From NCBI RefSeq assembly GCF_002860205.1, contig NZ_PGVB01000002.1, forward strand, positions 62,001 through 126,000: DNA of 64,000 nt, written 5' to 3'. The first letter of the stretch is position 1. Each line of letters begins with the position of its first letter. Below are positions 14,838 to 22,993 of the stretch, one piece after another. Source of the stretch: Bacillus sp. T33-2 (GTDB lineage: Bacteria; Bacillota; Bacilli; Bacillales; Cytobacillaceae). The notes under the pieces were generated by a model that saw only the letters and a program-made list of their open reading frames with translations, had not been told where the DNA came from and searched no databases. The position numbers and the translations under genes were made by a program.

Positions 14838-15623
14838 TTATTTAGCTACACGCATATTATGTTTATTTAATAATTTATTAATGTAGTTTACACCCTTTGC
14901 AGTAACGTATGTCTGTGCTTTATTAAAGATGTATGAGCCTTTTCTTATTGGAGTTTCTTTTACCTCGAAATATCCCATATCAATATAATTTTGGTACGGT
15001 ATATTATCTTTCATTAACACTTTTTGCTCCCGTAAGAATTCAAACAACTTATTCCTCCCGTAGCCGAGCGTTTTTGCGACATCATTCATTTTCTGCAAAT
15101 TTGATCCATCAATAAACGTATCAAAACTTTCAGCCTTTGGGAGCAATATTTGCTTTTCTGCTTCAAGTTTTTCTTTTTCTTCTATACTTTCCACTAAGGC
15201 TAACAATGCTTCTTTATATGTTTTTGGAACGATTTGAGTAATATTATGTATAAATGCATTTGCTAAAACTTCTTTTGCTTTAAGTTGATACTCAACTAAC
15301 TTATCTACTGTATGGGATGATTCTTTTAGCATTTTTGGTGTTATGGATATTTTAGCCAACCAAATAGGAAGACCTTCTAATTCAATACAAAGAACCTCTT
15401 TAAAACCGTATCCAGTATCTAGCACTAAATTTCGTGCAAGCTTTTTTAATACTATATCCTCCTGGACTTTCTTAACTTCATTATTTAGTTGCCCCCTTGT
15501 TAACTGTAAACCTTCGCATACCCATCTCACACCAACATACACTTTCTCAGTTGTCTTGTCTTGTGCTGCAATTAAAGTGTCCCCGTTGAAATTAACCTCT
15601 TTAACTGCTAAATTATGATTCAC
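14838..15623 (-). CDS. Phage antirepressor (AntA/KilAC type)
   Basis: 261 residues, GTG start behind CGGAGGAATGTGA. The N-terminal domain (~1-125) has the P22_AR-type pattern (VYVGVRWVCEGLQLTRGQLN, GLPIWLAKI, KLVEYQLKAKEVLANAF). The C-terminal ~110 residues are a KilAC/ANT domain (MNDVAKTLGYGRNKLFEFLR, YFEVKE, VTAKGVNYINKLL). Such proteins bind and inactivate phage repressors, promoting induction. Its target may be a regulator outside the window or one of the HTH proteins here. It has its own terminator. Confidence 0.85.
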   Translation of the reverse strand: MNHNLAVKEVNFNGDTLIAAQDKTTEKVYVGVRWVCEGLQLTRGQLNNEVKKVQEDIVLKKLARNLVLDTGYGFKEVLCIELEGLPIWLAKISITPKMLKESSHTVDKLVEYQLKAKEVLANAFIHNITQIVPKTYKEALLALVESIEEKEKLEAEKQILLPKAESFDTFIDGSNLQKMNDVAKTLGYGRNKLFEFLREQKVLMKDNIPYQNYIDMGYFEVKETPIRKGSYIFNKAQTYVTAKGVNYINKLLNKHNMRVAK

Positions 15624-15724
15624 TCACATTCCTCCGTTTAATTATTTAATTTCAAAAGTTCTAACATATCTACACTGATAACTTCAATAAATCACCTCCT
15701 TTAAATTGCTACATAATGTGTATT

Positions 15725-16207
15725 TTATCGTGTGTTAAAATTAAACCCTACTTCTTGAATTGCATTTAGTACAAACAAATATTGCTCCTCAGTCATCCTT
15801 TTACTATTGTATCTTGCGGAATCTGTTTTACCTCTGTTTTTATACCAAGTGAAGAATGCAACATCTTCAAATTTATAATCCTCTGGGTTTAGAATTCCAT
15901 CGTTTTCATAAGTTCCTGCAAACGTAACAGTTGCATAGTTTTGATCATCATACCAAGAATGAGTAATAATTATATCTCCCCAGAAGTGAATGTTATTATG
16001 TATAAAATCAATATCATCGACTTTTGTATCACAGAACAAACCATTTTCATTATACTGTGAAAAAAACTGTCTAATTAGTCCATCTCCCCCATTCCAATTA
16101 CCATAATTGAATAATCCATCAACAAACATTTCTTGAGCCTGACTGCCATAATTAGATTTTTGTTGGGTTCTCCTTAACTCATTGAGTACTTCTTTTGTTA
16201 TGTTCAT
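15725..16207 (-). CDS. Hypothetical protein (160 aa)
   Basis: MNITKEVLNELRRTQQKSNY; rich in aromatic residues (FFSQYNENGLF, HFWGDIIITHSWYDDQNYAT). Soluble, probably beta-rich in the middle. Start behind AGGAGGAGAGATT. Unrecognised. Confidence 0.6.
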   Translation of the reverse strand: MNITKEVLNELRRTQQKSNYGSQAQEMFVDGLFNYGNWNGGDGLIRQFFSQYNENGLFCDTKVDDIDFIHNNIHFWGDIIITHSWYDDQNYATVTFAGTYENDGILNPEDYKFEDVAFFTWYKNRGKTDSARYNSKRMTEEQYLFVLNAIQEVGFNFNTR

Positions 16208-16246
16208 AATCTCTCCTCCTATTATTCTCCTTAAAAGTCACTTTTA

Positions 16247-16450
16247 TTAGAATTCAATATGATCTATATCTTCATAATCTACTTCATGCGGAATTTCATT
16301 CGCATACATCAAATCTCTAATTGCAGCTAATTTTATAGTCACATCTAAATCAAGATATTCTTTTTCAGGAGCATCCATTTCGTAATATGGTACATTTTTA
16401 ACTTTGTATTGTACTCCCGAAATTGCCCACACAAAATCTTTTTTAAGCAA
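16247..16450 (-). CDS. Hypothetical protein (67 aa, TTG start)
   Basis: TTG start behind AAAGGAGGTAAGATTTT gives MLKKDFVWAISGVQYKVKNV. Acidic C-terminus. Unrecognised. Confidence 0.53.
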   Translation of the reverse strand: MLKKDFVWAISGVQYKVKNVPYYEMDAPEKEYLDLDVTIKLAAIRDLMYANEIPHEVDYEDIDHIEF

Positions 16451-16481
16451 AAAATCTTACCTCCTTTGTACTTAATTTTGT

Positions 16482-16892
16482 TCATCGGTAAATTTCAGTA
16501 TTAGAGAAACTAATTATTACATCGGTTCTATACAAACCATCTAACGTAATGAAATGATATGTTTTAACTTTTTCGTCTTCATAAACAAAGTAAAGTGTAT
16601 TCTCCATATCCTTTAACATTCTATCAGCTTCACATGCTACCATTTTAGACATCATCTTATGCCAGTCTTTTTCTTCGTAAGCCATCCAAGCCCAACCATA
16701 ACCCATTCCTTCAATGTCAACCCAGGTGTTTACATAAGGTCTTTCTTCATCATCATAGTATTTAGTTACAACTTGAATGTAATTATAAAGAGATGTAATC
16801 ATTTTTAATTCCATTAACACTTCCTCGACTATATTCCCGTATTTGATTATTTTATCTTTTGGAGATAGGATGTGATTTAGTATTTTATCCAA
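16482..16892 (-). CDS. Hypothetical protein (136 aa, TTG start)
   Basis: MDKILNHILSPKDKIIKYGN from a TTG behind AAAGGGGAAATTTTT. Mixed fold with a Trp/Tyr-rich centre (GYGWAWMAYEEKDWHKMMSK). Unrecognised. Confidence 0.58.
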   Translation of the reverse strand: MDKILNHILSPKDKIIKYGNIVEEVLMELKMITSLYNYIQVVTKYYDDEERPYVNTWVDIEGMGYGWAWMAYEEKDWHKMMSKMVACEADRMLKDMENTLYFVYEDEKVKTYHFITLDGLYRTDVIISFSNTEIYR

Positions 16893-16959
16893 AAAATTTC
16901 CCCTTTCTTTATGAAGAGCTAGTTTTTTATATGTCGGCAGTTATGTAAATTTGACTGTG

Positions 16960-17166
16960 TTATTTCATCCATGATTCATCGTCATAATATTGACACTGGG
17001 TAGCAAAATTTAAGTTCTTAATTTCAGAGGGTGTATTTTGATTCTCACAATGCCAAAACCATATAACATTATCTGTTTGCAATTCCTCCATTTTTCTTCT
17101 GTTAATGTATTCCTTGAAAAATCCACAATCCTCACAGCTTCTAACAGCATTTAATTCAGCGGACAT
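16960..17166 (-). CDS. Small cysteine-rich protein (68 aa)
   Basis: MSAELNAVRSCEDCGFFKEY; CEDC, a later WHCEN and TQCQY suggest a zinc site of the kind seen in small phage 'CxxCxxF' proteins. The start at 17166 follows GGGGAGGTTTTT; the frame itself opens at 17187. Confidence 0.6.
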   Translation of the reverse strand: MSAELNAVRSCEDCGFFKEYINRRKMEELQTDNVIWFWHCENQNTPSEIKNLNFATQCQYYDDESWMK

Positions 17167-17263
17167 AAAAACCTCCCCGTTCAACAACTTCTTTCCTTAG
17201 TTAATTCCATCAAGGTCAAAGCCACTACTGCAGCTTCCTCTCCTACAATGTCTCTCAGTTATG

Positions 17264-17749
17264 TTATTTAGTATGAATAAAACGATTTAAGAATAACAAA
17301 AAACCTACGGCTACAAAATCTTCTAAATTTTCTTTTTCTAATAAATCGTTTAATATTTTTGGATCAAGTTTATTTGAAAAGTATATCTTTAAAATTTTTA
17401 ACAATCGCTTATACTGATTTGGTTTAAATTCAGTATAATTATTCTCATCAGAATCACTTTCACTTTGTCCACCTGTGAAAAATATAATATCTGCGAAATG
17501 ACCATCATAATTATAATCTTTCATTAGATAATGCTTACCTTTAATAGTGTATCTATGTTGATACAACCCAGAATAGACAATACCAATATCTTTTATTAGA
17601 TAATTTATGTATAAAAGAGAATCATTTAGTTTCAATTTTTTAAAATGCTGCTTAATGAAATCAGGATGGTGGAATATTTCGTTCAATACTCTTCTATGTT
17701 CTTTATCAAAATAATCACTTTCAGTATAAAGTTCATCAAGGGTTTTCAT
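17264..17749 (-). CDS. Hypothetical protein (161 aa)
   Basis: MKTLDELYTESDYFDKEHRR; acidic-basic alternating helical protein with an acidic patch (GGQSESDSDENNYTEFKPNQ) and a hydrophobic C-terminal segment (VAVGFLLFLNRFI). The ribosome site is weak (AAGAAGG). Unrecognised. Confidence 0.58.
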   Translation of the reverse strand: MKTLDELYTESDYFDKEHRRVLNEIFHHPDFIKQHFKKLKLNDSLLYINYLIKDIGIVYSGLYQHRYTIKGKHYLMKDYNYDGHFADIIFFTGGQSESDSDENNYTEFKPNQYKRLLKILKIYFSNKLDPKILNDLLEKENLEDFVAVGFLLFLNRFIHTK

Positions 17750-17832
17750 ATTTAACCTTCTTTCAAAATATTTTATTCTGTATCCAGGTTGGGAGTTACG
17801 ATTTTTTTAACCTATTTACTTAAATTGTTTAA

Positions 17833-18099
17833 TTATTTTCTATCGTCAATAAAGCCCTCAGCCATAAACTCATAAACTCCAAAGCTGTATTTAGAACTGT
17901 CAGTTTTATATGTATGTTTAACTGTATATGTAAGTTCTAATGAGTTTAAAGCCTCCATAAACTTCCTTACTTCAACTTTTGCATAATCCGGCATTCTAAC
18001 AAAACCGCTTTTTACAAAGCAATGCATTGCCTGATCTGCTTTTTCTCTATCCTTAAATAATGAATCTACTTGACTGTATTTTGTCACAAACATTTTCAC
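17833..18099 (-). CDS. Hypothetical protein (88 aa)
   Basis: A GTG at 18099 is well spaced from AGGAG; an ATG at 18093 (MFVTKYSQVDSLFKD) and a GTG at 18105 are alternatives. A small alpha/beta protein ending FGVYEFMAEGFIDDRK. Unrecognised. Confidence 0.55.
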   Translation of the reverse strand: MKMFVTKYSQVDSLFKDREKADQAMHCFVKSGFVRMPDYAKVEVRKFMEALNSLELTYTVKHTYKTDSSKYSFGVYEFMAEGFIDDRK

Positions 18100-18169
18100 A
18101 TACACTCCTCATTGTTTTATTAATCGTAACCCCCATATGGATACAGAACTTCTCCATGATTCCACTGTC

Positions 18170-18334
18170 TTATGTTCGTTTCTGTAATTCCTTCAACAAT
18201 TGCTCCCAGGCTGCAATTTTACCTCTGCCAAACTGATTCTCTTCCCCTTCTGTTAATTCCAAATCTTCAACGCAAGACCATTCCATGTCAATCTGATGAC
18301 ATAACCAGTTAATTAAGTTTTGTTTTTTGATCAT
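18170..18334 (-). CDS. Small protein of unknown function (54 aa)
   Basis: MIKKQNLINWLCHQIDMEWS to EQLLKELQKRT; two helices with an acidic linker (EDLELTEGEENQFGRG). AAGGGGATGAGCTAA precedes the ATG. Unrecognised. Confidence 0.52.
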   Translation of the reverse strand: MIKKQNLINWLCHQIDMEWSCVEDLELTEGEENQFGRGKIAAWEQLLKELQKRT

Positions 18335-18350
18335 TTAGCTCATCCCCTTC

Positions 18351-18452
18351 CTATTTCAACATGTTATAAAAGCAACTAAATACTATGTAAGCAAGCATTA
18401 TGTAATGTATCCAGGCTGGCACTGTTATGGAAGTTGTAAATATTTTTCTCAT
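18351..18452 (-). CDS. Membrane mini-protein (33 aa)
   Basis: MRKIFTTSITVPAWIHYIML then AYIVFSCFYNMLK: one membrane helix. The start is unusual: GAAAGGAGTATAACAG runs straight into the ATG, so one copy of the local TATAACAG octamer separates ribosome site and start codon. Confidence 0.5.
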   Translation of the reverse strand: MRKIFTTSITVPAWIHYIMLAYIVFSCFYNMLK

Positions 18453-18466
18453 CTGTTATACTCCTT

Positions 18467-18586
18467 TCAATTATTTCTAATTAATTTTAATAACTTTTCA
18501 GTCATTTCTCTCAATTCCCTAGTTGCCTTTGACTCACTCTTTTCCGTTAGCCTTGTTATATTCTTCTTTCCTCCTTTCCATTTCAT
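18467..18586 (-). CDS. Small basic helical protein (39 aa)
   Basis: MKWKGGKKNITRLTEKSESK to LLKLIRNN. Its ATG overlaps the stop of the upstream gene (ATGA), implying coupled translation. A TATAACAAGG variant of the local octamer is inside it. Unrecognised. Confidence 0.48.
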   Translation of the reverse strand: MKWKGGKKNITRLTEKSESKATRELREMTEKLLKLIRNN

Positions 18587-18816
18587 ATTTGTATAGCCTC
18601 AAATGCTTCTACAATAGCCTTTTTAGCGTCCTCAAAGGTTATGAATAGGTAAGGTTTATCTTGAACCTGATTAGCCTTTAAACGTGTGCTATCGTATGAA
18701 TAAGCACGGTAGTAGCCTGGTGAAACCTCATCAATCAAGCCTATGTTATAACTTATATTTAATATTCTTGTTTTAACATCTGTTATATTGCCGTTTGTTT
18801 CAGTACGGATGTACAT
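18583..18816 (-). CDS. Hypothetical protein (77 aa)
   Basis: MYIRTETNGNITDVKTRILN, with start and upstream stop overlapping by one base (TAATG) and CTGGAGGATCAATA before it. The octamer encodes the Ile-Thr in NITD. Ends in a helix FEDAKKAIVEAFEAIQI. Related in style to the short domains of its neighbours; unrecognised. Confidence 0.6.
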   Translation of the reverse strand: MYIRTETNGNITDVKTRILNISYNIGLIDEVSPGYYRAYSYDSTRLKANQVQDKPYLFITFEDAKKAIVEAFEAIQI

Positions 18817-19130
18817 TATTGATCCTCCAGCTCGAATTTAGGGTTGCTGTTATGCATAGAATCAGGATTCCACACTGGATATTGATCAAGCTCTGTTATA
18901 TCGAATTTTTTATAGTTTAATTCCTTGGCTCGCTTTATAAAATCATTTGGTTTTTTGTATCCCATTTCAAATGTGCATGTTTCATATTCGCTAAATTTTA
19001 AAAGATATTGCTTACCTGAATAATTGATAATGTCATAGTTAAATGATTTAAATTCGCCTGTCTCAGTGTTCACTGATGTTACATGATAGCATGGTACATT
19101 CCTGTTATGTTGTCTGAATGAATGGATCAT
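18816..19130 (-). CDS. Hypothetical protein (104 aa)
   Basis: MIHSFRQHNRNVPCYHVTSV. The frame is open to 19205, but GGGAGGTTTTACAT fixes the start at 19130, leaving a leader with two octamer copies around a hairpin. Contains FDITELDQYP with an octamer. Mixed alpha/beta; unrecognised. Confidence 0.62.
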   Translation of the reverse strand: MIHSFRQHNRNVPCYHVTSVNTETGEFKSFNYDIINYSGKQYLLKFSEYETCTFEMGYKKPNDFIKRAKELNYKKFDITELDQYPVWNPDSMHNSNPKFELEDQ

Positions 19131-19162
19131 ATGTAAAACCTCCCAGTTCGATTTTTTACGTC

Positions 19163-19228
19163 CTGTTATACAGAATTTCAAACATAGGAAGGAGAGTGTG
19201 TTCAATCCTCCCTATGTTACCTGTTATA
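19163..19228 (-). promoter_or_regulatory. Leader unit: octamer - hairpin - octamer
   Basis: TATAACAG at 19228-19221, a CATAGG/CCTATG hairpin (19183-19216) with loop sequence GGATTGAACA, and TATAACAG at 19170-19163, just upstream of the 19130 start. The same ingredients recur at 20180-20277 and 27187-27275. Probably acts at the RNA level; function unknown. Confidence 0.55.
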
Positions 19229-19234
19229 TGAAAA

Positions 19235-20167
19235 TTAGCTTGCTTGCCGTTCTTGTATTACTAACATAGTTACATACTTTTTAGCGTCTTCAAGCTTGTC
19301 GGCTGTTTTCATTGAATGAACCTCTTTTCCATTCTTGAAGACTCTAAAACATGCCCAAAGTTTACATATCCAGTATTCCTCATGTACATAAACCCTTTTC
19401 TTTTCCTTCATGTTCATGTAAGTGAATTCCTTTGTTTCCGTCTTAAATGTTATATTTACTTCTGTTTGTTCTATTTGCTGCCTGATAGCCTGTTCTTTTT
19501 CTTTCCTGATTTTGCTTGTAAGTGCACTTATACGCCTTTTGTAGTCATTATCAAGTTCAATATACTCTTGCATTAGTTTGTCGTACCTGTTATTCATTTT
19601 TTGATCTCTGGTGCTGTTTCTTCCTCCTCTGCCTGTTACGAGCCATGAAGGGGAATCAGCCCTATTTTTTAACCTTGCTACATAGTTATTAAAATAATGT
19701 TTCTTGTAATACTGAAGGGTTTTCTTTAGTTGATAAATTATATATTCGTTACTGATTGTCGATATAATTTCTTTTACTTCGCATGTTAACTGAGTAAAAT
19801 ATTCTTGAATCTCCTTTGTTCTATCCGGTTTAGAACTTCGCATTATCCAGTTTCCATCATGTTCCCTATCCTGTAATTGCTGATCTACAACGTAAGTATA
19901 ATTATCATCTATATCGATATATGGGTAACTGAGAGCCTCATCTGTTATATCGCTGCTGTTATATTCGTTTTCTTCTGGCGTGTCTGCGCCTGTAATGAGT
20001 TTAGCCAGGTTTAAAGTGTTTTCGTTTTGCTTTGCATACCAACATTTAGAACGACCAGACCAGCGAAAAGAACAAGTCTTTAATTGCTCTCTAATTGTTT
20101 CTGTTGGCTTTTCATCGAAATATATTTCTATTCCCTTTTTCTCTTCATTTAGTTTATATGTAGGCAT
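19235..20167 (-). CDS. Protein with FRW/WYA N-terminal domain (310 aa)
   Basis: Residues 1-60 (KGIEIYFDEKPTETIREQLK, then SFRWSGRSKCWYAKQNE) match a domain in the neighbouring 572-residue protein (GVELKFSGIPTETVRNELKS, FRYSKYNKVWYCQKSE). The middle (~120-240) is a charged coiled-coil region; the C-terminus (FTYMNMKEKKRVYVHEEYWI) is beta-rich. Start ATG follows a TATAACAGGAGGG site in which octamer and ribosome site overlap. The domain occurs in large polyvalent-type mobile-element proteins; its biochemical role is not known to me. Confidence 0.65.
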   Translation of the reverse strand: MPTYKLNEEKKGIEIYFDEKPTETIREQLKTCSFRWSGRSKCWYAKQNENTLNLAKLITGADTPEENEYNSSDITDEALSYPYIDIDDNYTYVVDQQLQDREHDGNWIMRSSKPDRTKEIQEYFTQLTCEVKEIISTISNEYIIYQLKKTLQYYKKHYFNNYVARLKNRADSPSWLVTGRGGRNSTRDQKMNNRYDKLMQEYIELDNDYKRRISALTSKIRKEKEQAIRQQIEQTEVNITFKTETKEFTYMNMKEKKRVYVHEEYWICKLWACFRVFKNGKEVHSMKTADKLEDAKKYVTMLVIQERQAS

Positions 20168-20179
20168 GTTATAGCCCTC

Positions 20180-20277
20180 CTGTTATATAAAATTAGCCAG
20201 CGATATTTTGAGCGACCTGTTATATTGATTTTAGGAAGCATAGAAGAGAAAGTTTTATTCAATCCCTCCTATGCTGG
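20180..20277 (-). promoter_or_regulatory. Leader unit: hairpin plus two octamers
   Basis: An AGCATAG/CTATGCT hairpin with loop sequence GGATTGAATA lies upstream of TATAACAG copies at 20224-20217 and 20187-20180, 37 bases apart; the second runs into the ribosome site of the 310-residue gene. Between them is a CTCAAAATATCGCTGGC block that recurs near 27200. Confidence 0.55.
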
Positions 20278-20283
20278 TATTAA

Positions 20284-22002
20284 TTAATTTTGTTTAAGGA
20301 ATTCTTTCTTTGCTCTCCTCACAGCCGTTTTAAGCATTAATTGTTGCCAGATGTTATTTAACTCTTCCTCATTGTTGCTTTTGTAGGCTGCTTGTAAGTT
20401 AAACAATTCATCTTGATTAAGGAAAGGTAAAACATTTTCTAAGAAATGATCCGTCATATTTTCAGTTTCCTGTTGCTCTTGTTTCTGCTTAAATCTGCTG
20501 TTAAAGTCTAATACTTTTCCTTTACCCTTGTTGTCTGTTATATCGTTGTTATTGGTTCTTATAAGCTGCTTATCGTCTTCTAGGCTGTAAGTATCCAGGA
20601 ATTGTTTATAGTCTTCCTGTTTGCTATAGTCAATGTGTGCCTTGTACTCTGCCTCTGTCATGTAAGAAGGACAATATTGACCGGAATAAAACATGCAATG
20701 TTCTGTTATATGCTGCTTTAATGGATTAGCCTTGAACATGTCGGATCTTACTATGTCAATCCTGCCCTCATATGTTTGACCGTCTGACCAGGTAATCAAG
20801 AATTTAGTTTTGTCATAGCATCCATTATCAGGATCTTTTGAAGCTGCTCTTTTGATCATTTGTTCAGCTTCTGCAAATGTGGAAACTGTTGTTTCATCCG
20901 TTATTAGGTTGGATTCTGACCAAACAAATTGAATAGATTCGACTGTTATTTTACCTTCTGAAGTTGTTACAGGTTCTTTTATTTCTTCTGTTATAGGCTC
21001 CGCTGTGACTTCTTCAGGCATCAAGTAAATTCCTATAGGATCAAGACTTGTATTTTCATTTACAATAATTAAATCTTTAATATCATAACGATGTTTTTGC
21101 CCGTCTCCAGTGCCTTCCCATTCTTCCCAATTAACAATAACTTCACTGTAATCTGTTTGATCTGTTATAATTCCATTGTTCCATCCTGCCATAACTCCCC
21201 ATTGTCCAAAGACTTTACGACCAATTAGAGAAATATTTTCATTTTGTTCAGGTGTTTCAAATACTCCTTGAACTTCCTGTAATTCTTCTATTGTTTTTTC
21301 AGGATTTAAAATATATTCCTCACCTGCTTCAATATCCTTTGCTATGTCCGCATAAATGCTGACAATTGATTCAGCGAACATGATAGCCTTTTCTGATTTC
21401 TGACAATACCAAACCTTGTTATATTTGCTGTACCTAAAGCCGTTTGATTTTAACTCGTTTCTTACCGTTTCAGTAGGAATACCGGAAAATTTAAGCTCTA
21501 CACCGTTAAGGTCATTGTTTAAATTCATTTCACAAGTGATAGCATCGGCAGCCATTTTTACTTCTTTCTTAACTTGCGTTTGCTTATTTTTATTTACAGT
21601 TTCCTTTGATGGTTTAATATTCTTTTCGATCCGGTCAATAAATTTATTAACTTTCTCCATTGTTTCTTCTTTCTCATGCCCGAAAAGAAAACCGCTGCAT
21701 TTGAAAGCCCCGTTACCTTTTGCAATAATTTCCCCGTCTTTTTCAATGTGCCAGTTATTTCTTTTAGGATTAACATGACTGAAAACTGGATAACCTTTTT
21801 TCCCACTTTCAGAAGTGCTATAAACGTCAACTAACAAAATATAACCGTCTTTTTCGGCAACTCCTTCCCATCTTGCAGGAGAATAATAATCCGTCATGGA
21901 GTCGCTTTGATCAGCTCTGTATCCGAAACAGTTCCAGCCTCTTTCAACTAGTCCAACATAGACATTAGCGACACTTTCCTGATTTGAGTAGTAGTTTGAC
22001 AT
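20284..22002 (-). CDS. Large polyvalent-type protein with LPD25-like domain (572 aa)
   Basis: Start at 22002 (AAGGAGTGTTTAAA) rather than 22011. Order: N-terminal domain (~1-110, rich in Trp/Tyr/Gly), a basic linker, the FRY/WYC domain shared with its downstream neighbour (~160-220), a beta segment around ~265-315, then ~360-460 resembling LPD25 (ITVESIQFVWSESN, DNGCYDKTKFLITWSDGQTY, EGRIDIV) of large polyvalent proteins, and a helical tail. Such proteins are injected or expressed early by phages and conjugative elements, often with anti-defence roles. The fold matches are my reading; function is inference. Four in-frame octamers encode Ile-Thr. Confidence 0.65.
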   Translation of the reverse strand: MSNYYSNQESVANVYVGLVERGWNCFGYRADQSDSMTDYYSPARWEGVAEKDGYILLVDVYSTSESGKKGYPVFSHVNPKRNNWHIEKDGEIIAKGNGAFKCSGFLFGHEKEETMEKVNKFIDRIEKNIKPSKETVNKNKQTQVKKEVKMAADAITCEMNLNNDLNGVELKFSGIPTETVRNELKSNGFRYSKYNKVWYCQKSEKAIMFAESIVSIYADIAKDIEAGEEYILNPEKTIEELQEVQGVFETPEQNENISLIGRKVFGQWGVMAGWNNGIITDQTDYSEVIVNWEEWEGTGDGQKHRYDIKDLIIVNENTSLDPIGIYLMPEEVTAEPITEEIKEPVTTSEGKITVESIQFVWSESNLITDETTVSTFAEAEQMIKRAASKDPDNGCYDKTKFLITWSDGQTYEGRIDIVRSDMFKANPLKQHITEHCMFYSGQYCPSYMTEAEYKAHIDYSKQEDYKQFLDTYSLEDDKQLIRTNNNDITDNKGKGKVLDFNSRFKQKQEQQETENMTDHFLENVLPFLNQDELFNLQAAYKSNNEEELNNIWQQLMLKTAVRRAKKEFLKQN

Positions 22003-22046
22003 TTTAAACACTCCTTAAAGGTTTATGTATTTGTTTGATTAATTAT

Positions 22047-22098
22047 ATTTTACCATCTAATAAAAATAAATACAACACATTTAATTAATTTATTTTAA
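22047..22098 (-). promoter_or_regulatory. Promoter with upstream AT-rich element
   Basis: TTGTAT (22070-22075), a 17-base spacer, TAAAAT (22047-22052), with the shared element immediately upstream (to 22098). It drives the 572-residue gene and probably the octamer-marked run below it. Confidence 0.65.
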
Positions 22099-22140
22099 GT
22101 ATTTATGATTATTTTTTTTTGTTAGATGAATGGATCAGAA

Positions 22141-22172
22141 CAAAAAGAAAAACAGCCTATTTAATAAGGCTG
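22141..22172 (-). terminator. Intrinsic terminator
   Basis: CAGCCT/AGGCTG stem with an eight-base loop, followed by TTTTTCTTTTTG on the minus strand; ends the 63-residue gene. Confidence 0.85.
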
Positions 22173-22192
22173 CATAGGTATGTTTTATTAAA

Positions 22193-22384
22193 TTAAAATT
22201 CGATTTCTCTACCGTTGTCTTTTAATAATTTCTCTGTGTCCTGAATTCTAATGGTAATGGCATCACCCATATGAGCTTGACTTCCCATTTGTTTTTGGAT
22301 TTCATATAAGAAATAAAGTTCATTTTCTGCACTATCTAATTGACCATCTAAATAACCTTTATCATACTGTTTTATTCTTGTCAT
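22193..22384 (-). CDS. Hypothetical protein (63 aa)
   Basis: MTRIKQYDKGYLDGQLDSAE; helical, soluble, ending EKLLKDNGREIEF. Strong AAAAGGAGGAACAG upstream. Unrecognised. Confidence 0.58.
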   Translation of the reverse strand: MTRIKQYDKGYLDGQLDSAENELYFLYEIQKQMGSQAHMGDAITIRIQDTEKLLKDNGREIEF

Positions 22385-22427
22385 TTAAGACTGTTCCTCC
22401 TTTTAAAAAATTATAACAAATTCTATT

Positions 22428-22676
22428 TTAAAACCTAACTCTATTTTCTTCTCTTAAATTTTCACTGAGAACTTTTTCAAGGATCTTTTTACCGTTAATT
22501 GTTGTAGATTTCCCATTCAGGATATTTAGCAAAATTTTATTTACATCAAATTCCTGTTCAATAAGTTGTATTAATTGAGAAGCTGTTGGCCTCTCTATGT
22601 AGCACTCAGTCCACTCATTACTCATTTCATTAGCTTTTTTAAGTACTTCTCTGTATTCAACATTTTTCTTTGCCAT
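22428..22676 (-). CDS. Hypothetical protein (82 aa)
   Basis: MAKKNVEYREVLKKANEMSN; basic, helical. First gene after the promoter at 22764-22792, with AGGAGGATTTAT before the ATG. Unrecognised. Confidence 0.6.
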   Translation of the reverse strand: MAKKNVEYREVLKKANEMSNEWTECYIERPTASQLIQLIEQEFDVNKILLNILNGKSTTINGKKILEKVLSENLREENRVRF

Positions 22677-22763
22677 GATAAATCCTCCTCAATTTTATTA
22701 TAACATTCTGTTTAATCATACTGTGAGCGTAATTACCAGCTTTTTTCTAACTTCCCTAATACT

Positions 22764-22792
22764 ATTATACATCTGATTATTTTATTTTACAA
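22764..22792 (-). promoter_or_regulatory. Promoter with AT-rich element in the spacer
   Basis: TTGTAA (22787-22792), a 17-base spacer AATAAAATAATCAGATG and TATAAT (22764-22769). The rest of the gap 22793-22959 shows no gene I can support. Confidence 0.72.
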
Positions 22793-22959
22793 CAATTAAA
22801 TGAGCAAATTAATAAAAATAATACATTAAAAACTGTCTTTTATTCAGAGTAATACATTTACCGTCAATACCCTTCTAAGCCTTCCAGAATGGCTATATAA
22901 GCCGTTTATGCTGCTTCTGGTGTGTTAGGGTTATGAGCTGGAAAAGAGGAATATAGGCA

Positions 22960-22985
22960 AAAGAAAAAGCCCGGATAATGGGCTT
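22960..22985 (-). terminator. Intrinsic terminator
   Basis: AAGCCC/GGGCTT stem followed by TTTTTCTTTTG on the minus strand; ends the run of genes from 24.5 to 23.0 kb. Confidence 0.85.
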
Positions 22986-22993
22986 AAAAACGG

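Larger units (their letters stand above)
18453..21169 (-). repeat. Dispersed octamer TATAACAG, 13 copies
   Basis: In minus-strand (coding) orientation TATAACAG ends at plus-strand coordinates 18453, 18780, 18893, 19163, 19221, 19942, 19956, 20180, 20217, 20535, 20703, 20988 and 21162 (each copy covers that base and the next seven). All 13 face the same way. Five are in leaders or next to ribosome sites, eight inside genes, seven of those in the frame that reads Ile-Thr (ITD/ITE) and one as Tyr-Asn. Variants (CTGTTATG, CTTGTTATA as plus-strand reads) are interspersed. Two more copies occur at 27224 and 27364. Confidence 0.88.
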
